Source: Stenotrophomonas maltophilia (GTDB lineage Bacteria > Pseudomonadota > Gammaproteobacteria > Xanthomonadales > Xanthomonadaceae). Taken from it: a stretch of DNA of 64,000 nt. Shown here one piece after another: positions 1 to 7,757 of the stretch (the first letter of the stretch is position 1; each line of letters starts with the position of its first letter). The position numbers and the translations under genes are program-made. The notes beneath the pieces were generated by a model, which was given only the letters and a program-made list of their open reading frames with translations, was not told where the DNA came from and did no database searches. The DNA lies in contig NZ_QFHO01000001.1 of the NCBI RefSeq assembly GCF_004920835.1, positions 248,001 to 312,000 of the forward strand, given 5' to 3'.

Positions 1-339
1 CCCGAGCCAGGCCACCGGCACGCTGCCATCGGCCGCCTGGGCACCATGCGCCAGCGCGACCTCCTGCAGGTCATCCAGCAGCATCGCCTCCACTTCACCC
101 TGCAGCGCGGCCTGCAGCCTGCGGCCCGACAGCGGCGGCAGCTGCAGCTCCAGCAGGATCAGATCCTGCGGGTCGAGGCAGGCCAGCACCCCTGCCTGCG
201 GATGACGCTGACCCAGCACGGCCAATGCGTCGCGGCCCTTGGCCAGCACCACACCCTTGTGCAACTGCGCCCACTCAACCGCACTGTCGGCACGCAGGCG
301 TTCCAGCGCCGGCAGGCGCACCCTCAGCTGCACGCTCAT
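1..339 (-). CDS. gspL: Type II secretion protein GspL, N-terminal part (runs off left edge)
   Basis: This is the inner-membrane assembly component of a type II secretion system. GspL bridges the cytoplasmic ATPase GspE and the pseudopilus platform. Only the first 113 codons are in the window. The visible part is the cytoplasmic actin-like domain: it opens MSVQLRVRLPALERL, with later segments such as DLILLELQLPPLSGRR and ALQGEVEAMLLDD typical of GspL. The start ATG at 337-339 overlaps the gspK stop by 4 bp (ATGA), so the two are translationally coupled. The order gspG-gspK-gspL fits a T2SS operon. The membrane anchor and periplasmic ferredoxin-like domain would lie outside the window. Confidence 0.8.
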   Translation of the reverse strand, partial: MSVQLRVRLPALERLRADSAVEWAQLHKGVVLAKGRDALAVLGQRHPQAGVLACLDPQDLILLELQLPPLSGRRLQAALQGEVEAMLLDDLQEVALAHGAQAADGSVPVAWLG

Positions 340-1241
340 GCACCGATCCTCGTCCACACACGCTGCACGCGCACACTGTCGTCGCGATACTCGCGCCAGA
401 TCAGCGCGCGGAAGTCGACCACACTGCCATCGGCCTGCACCTGGCCGACGGCGAGGAACCACTCGCTATGGATGCCAAGCGGTACCACCGCCATCTGCGC
501 GTTGCTCAGTTGAAGCCGATTGGCGATGTCGCCGCGGTTGAGCAGCCAATGGCCACCATCGCGCTCACCGAGCAGCGCCTGCAGGCGCCCTGGCTCGACA
601 CTGGGTACGACCGCCTGCAGGACGCTGAGATCACTGGTATTGGCGTTGACCAGGGTCTGCGCAGGCAACACCACGGTGCGCCGTGCCAACGCCTGTACGG
701 CCACTGGATCGGAACCCGCGAAGGCCTGCTCGATCAGTGATTCACGCGGCAGCGGGGCCTGCGCCTGGACATCGCCATCGCGCAGGCGCGCCTGGATGTG
801 GTCCGCCGCCGACGCACAGACACCCTGCCCCAGGCCCTGTCCGGAGCACAACGCGATGAACGCGCGCCGCGCTTCCGGGTCCGGCTTGCCGTAGGCCAGC
901 AGGTTGCGCAGGTTGAACATGGACTGCGCATCGACCAGCTGCAGCTGCACTGGCAACGGCGCCTGCAGCTGCAATGGCCGCGCCCAGCGCCCGTTGCGGA
1001 CCGTGGTCAACTGTTCCCGCACGTCCTCACGCAGCTGCTGCGCGGCACGCTCCAGCGTGGCATCCACGGCAATGCGCACCTGGGCGCGCAGCTGGTCGCC
1101 ACGCAGCGCGCGCAGCTGCGCCGACTGCCGGGTCAGCAGCGCGGTAGCGATCACGGCCACCAACGCCACCACCAGCATCGCCACGATCACCGCCATGCCA
1201 CGCTGGCGGGCGCACGAAACCGAACACTTCCGGGCTGCCAT
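336..1241 (-). CDS. gspK: Type II secretion minor pseudopilin GspK
   Basis: This 301-residue protein is the tip pseudopilin of a type II secretion system. It has a short basic leader ending RQRG, then a hydrophobic helix (MAVIVAMLVVALVAVIA) that prepilin peptidase would cleave after Gly. The large periplasmic part (residues 45-300) has the GspK SAM-like region, including QSMFNLRNLLAYG and the later LVNANTSDLSVLQAV. As is usual for GspK, the mature N-terminus lacks Glu at position 5. It starts 9 bp after gspG and overlaps gspL by 4 bp. No gspH, gspI or gspJ lies between gspG and gspK, so the rest of the tip complex must be encoded elsewhere. Confidence 0.85.
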   Translation of the reverse strand: MAARKCSVSCARQRGMAVIVAMLVVALVAVIATALLTRQSAQLRALRGDQLRAQVRIAVDATLERAAQQLREDVREQLTTVRNGRWARPLQLQAPLPVQLQLVDAQSMFNLRNLLAYGKPDPEARRAFIALCSGQGLGQGVCASAADHIQARLRDGDVQAQAPLPRESLIEQAFAGSDPVAVQALARRTVVLPAQTLVNANTSDLSVLQAVVPSVEPGRLQALLGERDGGHWLLNRGDIANRLQLSNAQMAVVPLGIHSEWFLAVGQVQADGSVVDFRALIWREYRDDSVRVQRVWTRIGA

Positions 1242-1250
1242 CGGCGCGCC

Positions 1251-1688
1251 TCAGAGCTGCCAGGAACCGACGTCCGCGTTCCCGGCGTCACCGCCGGGCT
1301 TGCTGTCCGCACCCAGCGAGAACACATCGATGTCGCCATGGGTGCCGGGAATCTGGTACTGGTACGGGTGACCCCACGGATCATTCGGCAGCCGGTCCAG
1401 GTACGGCGTGACCGGCATCGTGCCGCTGCCCTGCGGTGGCTTCACCAGTGCCTGCAGGCCCTGCTCGGCATTGGGGTAGCGGCCATTGTCCAGCTTGAAC
1501 AGCTTCAAGGCCTGCATCAGCGCGGCGATATCCTGGCGCGCCGCAACCACGCGCGCCTGGTCCGGGCGATCCATCAAACGCGGCACGATCAATGCGGCAA
1601 GGATGCCGATGATCACTACCACCACCATGATCTCGATCAGGCTGAAACCCTGCTGCCGAGCCCTGCGACCACCCACCTGCCTTGCCAT
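1251..1688 (-). CDS. gspG: Type II secretion major pseudopilin GspG
   Basis: This is the main subunit of the type II secretion pseudopilus, 145 aa, the usual length. A basic leader ends RARQQG, and prepilin peptidase would cut before FSLIEIMVVVVIIGILAAL, which carries the conserved Glu at mature position 5. The C-terminal half shows GspG hallmarks: the segment KLDNGRYPNAEQGLQALV, then LPNDPWGHPYQYQIPG, and a calcium-loop type end (DVFSLGADSKPGG). It lies 57 bp downstream of a Phd-like gene on the same strand, in line with the sigma/FecR genes. This suggests the ECF system controls it. Confidence 0.95.
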   Translation of the reverse strand: MARQVGGRRARQQGFSLIEIMVVVVIIGILAALIVPRLMDRPDQARVVAARQDIAALMQALKLFKLDNGRYPNAEQGLQALVKPPQGSGTMPVTPYLDRLPNDPWGHPYQYQIPGTHGDIDVFSLGADSKPGGDAGNADVGSWQL

Positions 1689-1745
1689 TGTTCCGCCCTC
1701 ATCATCCTGGAAGAGACCGCTGCGCCATGGTCAGCGGTGCATGTG

Positions 1746-2330
1746 TCAGTACGATAAACATCCGCCTGCTATTCGCTGCGGCTGTGCCTGCAGCGGTGCA
1801 GCACGTACTGCTGGCGCACACGCCGCTTCAAGCAACGGAGATGGAAGGCTGCCCAGCGTGCCGTCGATACAGGCCCGCAGCAGTGGATGTGCGCAGGCCT
1901 GCAACAGGCGTACGCACTGCATCGGCGACCAGGCCGTGCCGTGGTCGAGGCCGATGAACTGCCGGTAGGCCTGGTGGTAGCGCAGGTCGTCGTACACGCG
2001 CTGCGCGCTGTTCAGGCCGCGCATCACCACCAGCAATGCCGCGCGTTGCAGCACGCGTACATCACCGGCCTCAAGCGGCAGCAGCGCCGCCGCACATTCG
2101 GGCCAGGGCCGCAGTTGCGGGTCGAGCGCCCTGCGCAATGCCAGCAGCGGATGCGACGAACTGTCCAGTGCAGCCCAGCGCGCGGCGTCGGCCCAGGCGT
2201 CGCTGGACAGCACCCAGACCCATGAATGCCCGTAGCGCTGCACGTTCAATGGTGCATGCCGCGCCTGTTCCAGCGACTGGCTCAGGTGGCGATCCAGTTC
2301 CAGCATGTTGATCCTGCGACTGTCTGCCAT
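1746..2330 (-). CDS. Phd/YefM antitoxin-like protein, second copy
   Basis: This protein of about 194 aa has an N-terminal 50-residue segment resembling the Phd/YefM antitoxin fold (LDRHLSQSLEQARHAPLNV, then QRYGHSWVWVLSSDAW). The segment aligns with the neighbouring gene at 2451-3002 (VHRYGSPWVCVVSDAHW), so the two look like diverged paralogues. The rest is a helical region with no family I recognise. No toxin gene lies beside it. The P. aeruginosa gene phdA is likewise a Phd-like gene tied to the VreI (PUMA3) regulon, so a link to the ECF/T2SS locus is plausible. The start at 2330 was chosen because its N-terminus lines up with the paralogue; an ATG at 2306 with an AGGA site is the alternative. 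Confidence 0.65.
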   Translation of the reverse strand: MADSRRINMLELDRHLSQSLEQARHAPLNVQRYGHSWVWVLSSDAWADAARWAALDSSSHPLLALRRALDPQLRPWPECAAALLPLEAGDVRVLQRAALLVVMRGLNSAQRVYDDLRYHQAYRQFIGLDHGTAWSPMQCVRLLQACAHPLLRACIDGTLGSLPSPLLEAACAPAVRAAPLQAQPQRIAGGCLSY

Positions 2331-2450
2331 CAGCGCCGCCTGTGCTCCGCGACGCGTGGTGCGTCGTACTCTGGAGAAGACGTCGACAAGGCAGGTGAAG
2401 CGACAACGCGAATGCATCTCTGTGCACTGGGTGGCGCTTCATCCGCAGCG

Positions 2451-3002
2451 TCACAGCAACGTCATCCGCCTGCAGGTTTCGCCGTCCAGCCGTGGTGCGT
2501 CGCCACCGCATCGCCGCGCCAGCACCGCCACGTCGCTGCGCTGCGCGAACGCTGCCAGCACATCGGTCATGCCTGCGTCATCCAGCCATGACGCCATCGC
2601 GACACGCAGCGCTAGCAGCTGCCAGCCGTCCATCACGCCATGGCCGCCGGCCACGAACCAGTGCCACAGGCGCTGCTGCTGAACCTGCTCGTGCAGCTGC
2701 GGAAGATCATCGATGCCATGCATGTGCGCCAGCAGCAGCGCACGGGCGATCGCCGCCGGCGGCAACACGCCACTTTCGGGCAAGGGCACAGCCTGCTGTT
2801 GCAGGCGCAGCAGCATCGCCAACGGGTGGGACTGCGGATCGAACTCCAGCAGCACTGCTTGTTGTTGCCAGTGCGCATCGGACACCACGCACACCCAGGG
2901 CGATCCATAGCGATGCACCATCAACGGCCGCCGCTGCGTGGTTTCCAGCAACGCCGACAGGTTGCGACGCAGATCCAGCACACCGATGGTCTCGTTGCGC
3001 AT
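2451..3002 (-). CDS. Phd/YefM antitoxin-like protein, first copy
   Basis: This 183-aa protein begins with a Phd/YefM-like domain (VLDLRRNLSALLETTQRRPL, then a strand-rich HRYGSPWVCVVSD). A helical C-terminal part of about 130 aa of unknown role follows. It resembles the next gene downstream, and the pair sits between the FecR gene and gspG on the same strand. The ribosome site AAGGAG precedes the ATG at 3002. Phd proteins are usually DNA-binding antitoxins of about 80 aa paired with a Doc or RelE toxin. Here there is no toxin and the protein is twice as long, so a role in regulation or secretion is more likely than classical toxin neutralisation. Confidence 0.65.
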   Translation of the reverse strand: MRNETIGVLDLRRNLSALLETTQRRPLMVHRYGSPWVCVVSDAHWQQQAVLLEFDPQSHPLAMLLRLQQQAVPLPESGVLPPAAIARALLLAHMHGIDDLPQLHEQVQQQRLWHWFVAGGHGVMDGWQLLALRVAMASWLDDAGMTDVLAAFAQRSDVAVLARRCGGDAPRLDGETCRRMTLL

Positions 3003-3060
3003 CCTTGGCTTCTCCTTGCTTGCAACAGCCCCGCGCGGCGCGCACGGGCAGCGTCTTCAT

Positions 3061-4041
3061 CTAACCAAGGACGGCAATGCCACCCGGAAAGCGACGCAGA
3101 TCCAGTGACATCGTCAGTCGCAGCTGCTCCAGCGCTGCATCGGGATCATCGATGCGGAAGCGGCCGCTGACCGGCGCGCGGGCCAATGCTGATTCGCCCA
3201 GTATTACCTTGCCACGGCGATAGCGGTTGATCTCGTCCACCACCTCGTGCAGCGGCGCGCGGCGAAACACCAGCATGCCTTCGGTCCAGGCGCTCACGTC
3301 CGAGGCCACGGCCTCGGCCACCACGCCACTGAGGCGCTCGTCGTACTGGGTCTGCTGGCCCGCCTGCAGCTGCAGCCGGCCCTGCGGATGCTCGATGCGG
3401 GCGCTGCCATGCAGGCAGGTCACCCGCACCTGGCCATGGGTGTTGCGTACGTCGAGGCGCACCGCACCTTCATCAGCGATCACGCAGCCCGGTCCAGCGA
3501 ACAATGCAAGGCGCAGGCCAGGCTGGGTTTCGATCGCGGCCTGGCCCTGTACGAGCTCGAAGCCTTCGCCCTGCGCATCCGCACGGCGGCGCAGGCTGCT
3601 CTGGGTGTCCAGCTCGATCTTCAGCTGTGGCGAAGGCGTGATCTGCAGCCGCTCACCGGTGCCGGTATGGAAGTCGGCCGCCATCGACGTCACCGATGGC
3701 CACAGCCCCAGCGGTGGGCGGATCGCCGCCACCACTACCAGACTGGCCGGGGCGGCAATCGCTGCACCGAGGAAGGCACGACGGCTCCAGCGCTGCGCCG
3801 GACTCGCGGCAATTGGCTGGCGCGCAGCGGCGGGCAGCTGCTCGCCGGCCAGGCGCACCTGCTCCCATTGCCGGCGCGCACGGCCGAATGCTTCACGATG
3901 GAGAGGATCGGCCTCGCACCACGCCCGGAACCTGCGCCCGTCGGCGGCGGTGGCTTCGCCCGAGGTCAGGCGCACCACCCACGCGTGGGCCTGACGCTCG
4001 ACGGCATCCAGCGGGCGTTGCGGGCGATCGTCAGGATCCAT
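3061..4041 (-). CDS. FecR-family anti-sigma regulator (VreR-like)
   Basis: This is a cell-surface-signalling anti-sigma factor of 326 aa. Residues 1-65 form the cytoplasmic DUF4880/FecR N-terminal helical domain (RQAHAWVVRLTSGEATAAD, then FRAWCEADPLHREAF). A membrane segment follows at about 90-110 (RRAFLGAAIAAPASLVVVAA). The FecR periplasmic domain covers 120-240 and includes ADFHTGTGERLQITPSP and VTCLHGSARIEHPQG. A C-terminal STN-interacting domain follows (VDEINRYRRGKVILGE). It is 69 bp downstream of the ECF sigma gene, as expected for a sigma/anti-sigma pair. The transducer upstream would pass the signal through the periplasmic part. Confidence 0.9.
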   Translation of the reverse strand: MDPDDRPQRPLDAVERQAHAWVVRLTSGEATAADGRRFRAWCEADPLHREAFGRARRQWEQVRLAGEQLPAAARQPIAASPAQRWSRRAFLGAAIAAPASLVVVAAIRPPLGLWPSVTSMAADFHTGTGERLQITPSPQLKIELDTQSSLRRRADAQGEGFELVQGQAAIETQPGLRLALFAGPGCVIADEGAVRLDVRNTHGQVRVTCLHGSARIEHPQGRLQLQAGQQTQYDERLSGVVAEAVASDVSAWTEGMLVFRRAPLHEVVDEINRYRRGKVILGESALARAPVSGRFRIDDPDAALEQLRLTMSLDLRRFPGGIAVLG

Positions 4042-4110
4042 GGGGGCTCATGCCGGACCCGCACGCTGCGGGGTTCTGCTCGGCGTCAAAGTGTAGACGG
4101 ATGCCGCCGC

Positions 4111-4641
4111 TCAGAACCGCACCTGGCGCCCCTGCCCGCTGCGCTCGGCCAGGTAGTCCTGTGCCGCCTTCAGTTCACGCTGCACCAGCCGCAGCGACAC
4201 GCCGAGGTGATCGGCCACATCACGCTGCTGCAGGCCATCAACGCGGATCGCCAGCAGGATGCGACGGCGGCGCTCGGGCATGCGCTGCAGCAGGCCAACC
4301 ATGTCCTCCAGCGCGAACTCGAGCTCGGCGGCCTGTGCCGGGCCCGGGCCTGGGTCGGCCATGTCCATCAGCGTATCCACTTCTTCCAGGCTCAGCAGGC
4401 GATGATCGGCCCGCTGGCGATCAATCACCGTGTTCATCGCCATGCGCAACAGGTAGGCCGCCGGGTTCTGCACCGCATCCAACCGGTCACGACGAGCACT
4501 TAGACGCATCCAGGTGTCCTGCAGCGCGTCACCGGCCAGTTCTTCCGAGCCGAGCTTGCGCACCAGACGGCGCTTCAGCTCGTCGTAGGCCCCCAGAAGG
4601 TGGTCCATCAGGTCTACTGCCCCAGCCGTACCGTTGCTCAT
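4111..4641 (-). CDS. ECF RNA polymerase sigma factor, FecI type (VreI-like)
   Basis: This is an extracytoplasmic-function sigma factor of about 176 aa. Region 2 includes LAGDALQDTWMRL and AAYLLRMAMNTVIDRQRA. Region 4 includes LQRMPERRRRILLAIRVDGL and the helix-turn-helix QRDVADHLGVSLRLVQREL. The start at 4641 has an AAGGA site 8 nt upstream; a longer reading would overlap the preceding gene. It lies 16 bp downstream of the STN/TonB transducer and 69 bp upstream of fecR. This gives the order transducer-sigma-anti-sigma, matching P. aeruginosa vreA-vreI-vreR. The probable targets are the downstream Phd-like and gsp genes. Confidence 0.9.
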   Translation of the reverse strand: MSNGTAGAVDLMDHLLGAYDELKRRLVRKLGSEELAGDALQDTWMRLSARRDRLDAVQNPAAYLLRMAMNTVIDRQRADHRLLSLEEVDTLMDMADPGPGPAQAAELEFALEDMVGLLQRMPERRRRILLAIRVDGLQQRDVADHLGVSLRLVQRELKAAQDYLAERSGQGRQVRF

Positions 4642-4657
4642 GTTCGAATCCTTGAAG

Positions 4658-5338
4658 TCATGGAAGGGGCGAGCGCCGGCCACAGTCGTGGTCGGTACCG
4701 GAAGGTCGGATCTGCAGCGTTACCGGCTGCGGCAGCGCAGCGGCCTCGGCCGCCAGCACCAGGCCCTGCAACGCCTGCAACAGGCGTGCATCGCGGCGGG
4801 CGCTGCCACTGCCTGAGAGCAGCTCGGGCGCATGCACCTGGCCTTCGCTGTCGACGTGGAAGCGCAGCGTCGCGGCGTAGCGGCCGGGCGCGATCTCGGG
4901 GTCGTCACAGAACGCCGCACGCAGGCGCTGCTGCAGCCCACCATAGCGACGCCGACGCTCGGCCTCGGGAAGGCCGGTGCCAACACCTGGTTCGGCGACC
5001 GAGGGCGTGCCCCGGCGCAGCACCACGCGCTGCTCGCCGATCATCTCGGCCTCGATGCCGGTGTCCTGCAGCAGCGCCTGCAACGCGGGGAGTGGCGGCA
5101 GGTTGGCCCTCAGCGCGTGGCTGCTGCGCCCGGCGGCAAGGTCACCCGGGTACATCACCGACCACCCACTGATGACACTGAAGCGTTCGACCGCCTGTTC
5201 CAGCGGCTGCGCAGGGATGTCGTAGGCATGAACACCGTCGTGCCCGGCAGCGGCAAAGGACAGCAGCAGCCATGCGGCGATGGCCACCTTCCAAGTTCTG
5301 ACCGCATGGTGTCCATTCAGCCCCCTGACGTAGAACAC
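4658..5338 (-). CDS. Barrel-less STN/TonB-domain signal transducer (VreA-like)
   Basis: This secreted periplasmic protein of about 226 aa has a signal peptide (WKVAIAAWLLLSFAAAG, cut near GVHA). A secretin/TonB short N-terminal (STN) signalling domain follows: YDIPAQPLEQAVERFSVISG, then LPALQALLQDTGIEAE. The C-terminal part resembles a TonB C-terminal domain (LRFHVDSEGQVHAPELLSGS). It has no outer-membrane beta barrel, unlike FecA-type receptors. This layout and the following sigma and fecR genes resemble VreA of the PUMA3 system. The start is uncertain: a GTG at 5338 with GAGGGT upstream is preferred, and an in-frame ATG at 5413 would add 25 residues. Confidence 0.75.
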   Translation of the reverse strand: MFYVRGLNGHHAVRTWKVAIAAWLLLSFAAAGHDGVHAYDIPAQPLEQAVERFSVISGWSVMYPGDLAAGRSSHALRANLPPLPALQALLQDTGIEAEMIGEQRVVLRRGTPSVAEPGVGTGLPEAERRRRYGGLQQRLRAAFCDDPEIAPGRYAATLRFHVDSEGQVHAPELLSGSGSARRDARLLQALQGLVLAAEAAALPQPVTLQIRPSGTDHDCGRRSPLP

Positions 5339-5554
5339 ATGACCCTCGGCAGCGACAGCAGCTGCAGTGGACGCGCGCCACGACCGGAACCCCGGCCCGC
5401 GCGCGACCAGCAAGCGGGCTCAAACCGTACCGGTGCCAGATGTCATTGCGATGACTGCTGCCTCCGACCAACGTCGGGCCGGGCTCCAAGAAGCCAGTCA
5501 CGCATCAGGCATCAATGAATTGAACAGACATTTTCATCTGCTTCATCTGCTCCT

Positions 5555-5593
5555 GGGGTCAGAGCCCGTTGCGCAGCAACGGGATCCGACCCC
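5555..5593. repeat. Perfect-stem intergenic palindrome
   Basis: The arms GGGGTC..GCCCGTTGC and GCAACGGG..GACCCC enclose a 3-nt centre, forming one long hairpin in the gap between the VreA-like gene and the Lrp gene. It has no U-run on either side, so it is not a standard terminator. Similar short palindromes are scattered in Stenotrophomonas genomes (recalled, not searched). Confidence 0.6.
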
Positions 5594-5617
5594 GAAAGAT
5601 CGCGGGGAACTGTCGAA

Positions 5618-5793
5618 GGCGGGGTGGGTCCGGTTGCAGGGGTGTCCGCGGCATGGATGCCGCGGCCAAGCCCCCATGGGTGAGGGCGCTTTGCTTGCGA
5701 AGCACTGCTTCGCAAGCGCCCGAACGCCCAGCCGCCAGCGGTTGGGCCGGCCTGGGGGTTTACGGCGTCCCCTGCAACCGGACCCGCCCCGCC
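5618..5793. repeat. 176-bp inverted-repeat-bounded element
   Basis: The left arm (from 5618, GGCGGGGTGGGTCCGGTTGC) and right arm (ending 5793) are near-perfect inverted copies of about 28 bp. Between them are further hairpins at 5646-5665 (CCGCGGCATGGATGCCGCGG) and 5693-5717 (GCTTGCGAAGC, 3-nt loop, inverted arm). No ORF of note lies inside. Together with the palindrome at 5555-5593 and the REP at 5838-5861 it accounts for most of the 565-bp gap. It could be a MITE-like or REP-composite element. Confidence 0.6.
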
Positions 5794-5837
5794 ATCCCAC
5801 GGAATACACGCTGTTGCTTCGGCTGTTGCTTCTGAGG

Positions 5838-5861
5838 TTGCCGGCCAGCGACCGGCACTAC
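5838..5861. repeat. GTAG-type REP (SMAG) palindrome
   Basis: The sequence TTGCCGGCCAGCGACCGGC followed by ACTAC is the reverse orientation of the GTAGTGCCGG..CCGGCA palindrome seen elsewhere in the window. These are the S. maltophilia GTAG (SMAG) repeats. It lies 42 bp downstream of the Lrp gene's stop. Confidence 0.8.
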
Positions 5862-5902
5862 CGCGGGTGCCGGGTGCAACCCGGCCGGGAACCACCCATT
5901 CC

Positions 5903-6367
5903 TCAAAGCGGCAGCTGGGTGGTCTGCTTGATCCGCTGCATCGGAATCTCGGTCTTGGTGTTCTGCACCCCGGCAATCCGGTTCAGGTGCTGCATCTGGA
6001 ACTGCCGGTAGGCATCAAGATCGGCCACCGCCACCCGCAGCAGGAAGTCGCAGTCACCCGCCATCAGATGGCATTCAAGCACTTCCGGGAAAGACTTGAT
6101 GCTGTTGATGAAGTGATTGGTGGTGTCCTCGTCCTGTCCGCGCAGCCACACCCGCACGAACACCGTAAAACCACGGCCCACCTTGGCCTCGTTCAACAAG
6201 GCCACGTAGCGGTCGATGTAGCCGCCCTCCTCCAGCAATCGCACCCGGCGCAGGCAGGCCGAGGGCGAAAGGCCCACCTGCCGTGCCAGCTCCAGGTTCT
6301 GCAGGCGGCCGTCACGCTGCAGGGCGTCGAGGATGCGGCGATCGAGGTTGTCGAGCTGGTACTGCAT
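5903..6367 (-). CDS. Lrp/AsnC-family transcriptional regulator
   Basis: This 154-aa regulator is of the feast/famine family. The N-terminal helix-turn-helix covers residues 1-50 (LDNLDRRILDALQRDGRLQN, then LARQVGLSPSACLRRVRLLE). The RAM effector-binding domain covers 65-150 (FPEVLECHLMAGDCDFLLRV). It is divergent from azlC, and the 127-bp gap between the two starts would hold the shared operator. Lrp proteins commonly control branched-chain amino-acid exporters of the AzlCD type from this arrangement, so azlCD is the likely target. The ligand cannot be read from sequence. Confidence 0.92.
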   Translation of the reverse strand: MQYQLDNLDRRILDALQRDGRLQNLELARQVGLSPSACLRRVRLLEEGGYIDRYVALLNEAKVGRGFTVFVRVWLRGQDEDTTNHFINSIKSFPEVLECHLMAGDCDFLLRVAVADLDAYRQFQMQHLNRIAGVQNTKTEIPMQRIKQTTQLPL

Positions 6368-6494
6368 TGGATTTCACCTTTGGCGACCTTGGCCGCATGG
6401 AATCTCAATATTCCCGAATCGGATGGCATCAACGCAACCCGATTTCGCGATTGGGCCGCTAGCATGGGCCACCCCCACCTCGTTGTGCCGTTCC

Positions 6495-7226
6495 ATGGAC
6501 GCCCGTACCACCCTCCCCCTGCCCGACACCTGCGATACCGCGCCGCGTGCCGAATTCCTGCGCGGCCTTCGCGCTGCCGTGCCGGTGATGATCGGCTTCA
6601 TTCCGTTCGCCCTGGTGCTCGGCGCCCAGGCCGCACAGAAGGGCCTGAGCGCACTGGAAGTGCCGCTGATGACCGGCCTCAACTTCGCCGGTGGCTCGGA
6701 ATTCGCCGCCGTCGAACTGTGGAGCTCGCCGCCGCACATCGCGCTGATCGTGGCGATCACCGCGCTGGTCAACAGCCGCCACCTGCTGATGGGCGCCAGC
6801 CTGGCCCCGTTGCTGCAGCACCTGCCGCGCCGCCGCGTGCTGCCGGCCCTGTTCTTCATGTGCGACGAAAGCTGGGCGATGGGCGTGGCCGACGCCCGCC
6901 GCCGTGCGCTCGGCTTCAGCCTTTCCTACTACCTGGGCGTCTCGGCCGGCCTGTACACGGTCTGGGTGGCCTGTACGGCACTCGGCGCGATCGTCGGCCC
7001 GATGCTGGGCGACATCCACGCTTATGGTTTCGACATGGCCTTCCCCGCCGTGTTCCTGGTGCTGCTGCGCGGCATGTGGCAGGGCATGAAAGCGGCGCGT
7101 CCGTGGCTGGTCAGCCTGGTGGTGGCCGCGGCCACCTACCTGCTGATCCCGGGCGCATGGTACGTGGCCAGCGGCGCATTGGCCGGCCTGGCGGCAGCCT
7201 GGCTGCTGGCGGAGGACGCGGCATGA
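6495..7226 (+). CDS. azlC: AzlC-family branched-chain amino-acid exporter, large subunit
   Basis: This 243-aa inner-membrane protein is of the AzlC/YgaZ family. With AzlD it exports branched-chain amino acids and gives azaleucine resistance in Bacillus. The family start is visible at about residues 19-40 (FLRGLRAAVPVMIGFIPFAL), followed by MTGLNFAGGSEFAAVELW and NSRHLLMGASLAP. The C-terminal hydrophobic region has about three more membrane segments. The ATG at 6495 was chosen because the AzlC domain begins soon after. The stop overlaps the azlD start (ATGA). It is transcribed divergently from the Lrp-type regulator. Confidence 0.88.
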   Translation: MDARTTLPLPDTCDTAPRAEFLRGLRAAVPVMIGFIPFALVLGAQAAQKGLSALEVPLMTGLNFAGGSEFAAVELWSSPPHIALIVAITALVNSRHLLMGASLAPLLQHLPRRRVLPALFFMCDESWAMGVADARRRALGFSLSYYLGVSAGLYTVWVACTALGAIVGPMLGDIHAYGFDMAFPAVFLVLLRGMWQGMKAARPWLVSLVVAAATYLLIPGAWYVASGALAGLAAAWLLAEDAA

Positions 7227-7537
7227 TCTTCAACGGACTGATCCACTGGACCTCGGTGCTGACCATCGTGCTGATGGCCGCTGCCACCTACCTGACCCGC
7301 ATCGTCGGCTTCCTCGCGCTGCGCAACCGCACGTTGAGCAAGCGCGCGGTGACAGTGATGGAAGCCGCGCCGGGCTGCGTGCTGATCTCGGTGATCGCCC
7401 CGGACTTCGTCGCCGACAAGCCGGCTGACCTCGCCGCGCTGGCGATCACCCTGCTGGCCGCCACGCGGTTGTCGATGCTGCCGACAGTACTGATCGGCGT
7501 GGTCTCAGCGGGTGTGCTGCGCTATCTGATGGGCTGA
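7223..7537 (+). CDS. azlD: AzlD-family transporter small subunit
   Basis: This 104-aa hydrophobic protein has about four membrane segments and the AzlD signature TYLTRIVGFLALRNRTLSKR near residues 22-41. It is the small partner of AzlC/YgaZ-type exporters. Its start overlaps the azlC stop by 4 bp, so the two are coupled. About 220 bp without recognisable features follow to the next gene. Confidence 0.85.
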   Translation: MIFNGLIHWTSVLTIVLMAAATYLTRIVGFLALRNRTLSKRAVTVMEAAPGCVLISVIAPDFVADKPADLAALAITLLAATRLSMLPTVLIGVVSAGVLRYLMG

Positions 7538-7757
7538 CGCAGAAGCGCCTCCACCACGTGGTGCGGCTGGAGACACAAGTGTCGCCATTGGCACGACCTG
7601 TGCATTTGTCTGGCGCGTCAAATGTGGCTCCGAACCAACTACTGGAGGTATTTGAAACAATTCTGATTGCCTGATCGAGCCTGAGCCGATACGGATTGAC
7701 TGCCGAAACAGCAGGTTGAGCTGATCGGTCAATCGAAGTCCAACATGGAGGATACCA

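Noticed and set aside
7552-7563. CACCACGTGGTG palindrome after azlD
   Set aside because: A 6-bp stem without U-run or repeat copies; too weak to call a terminator or operator.
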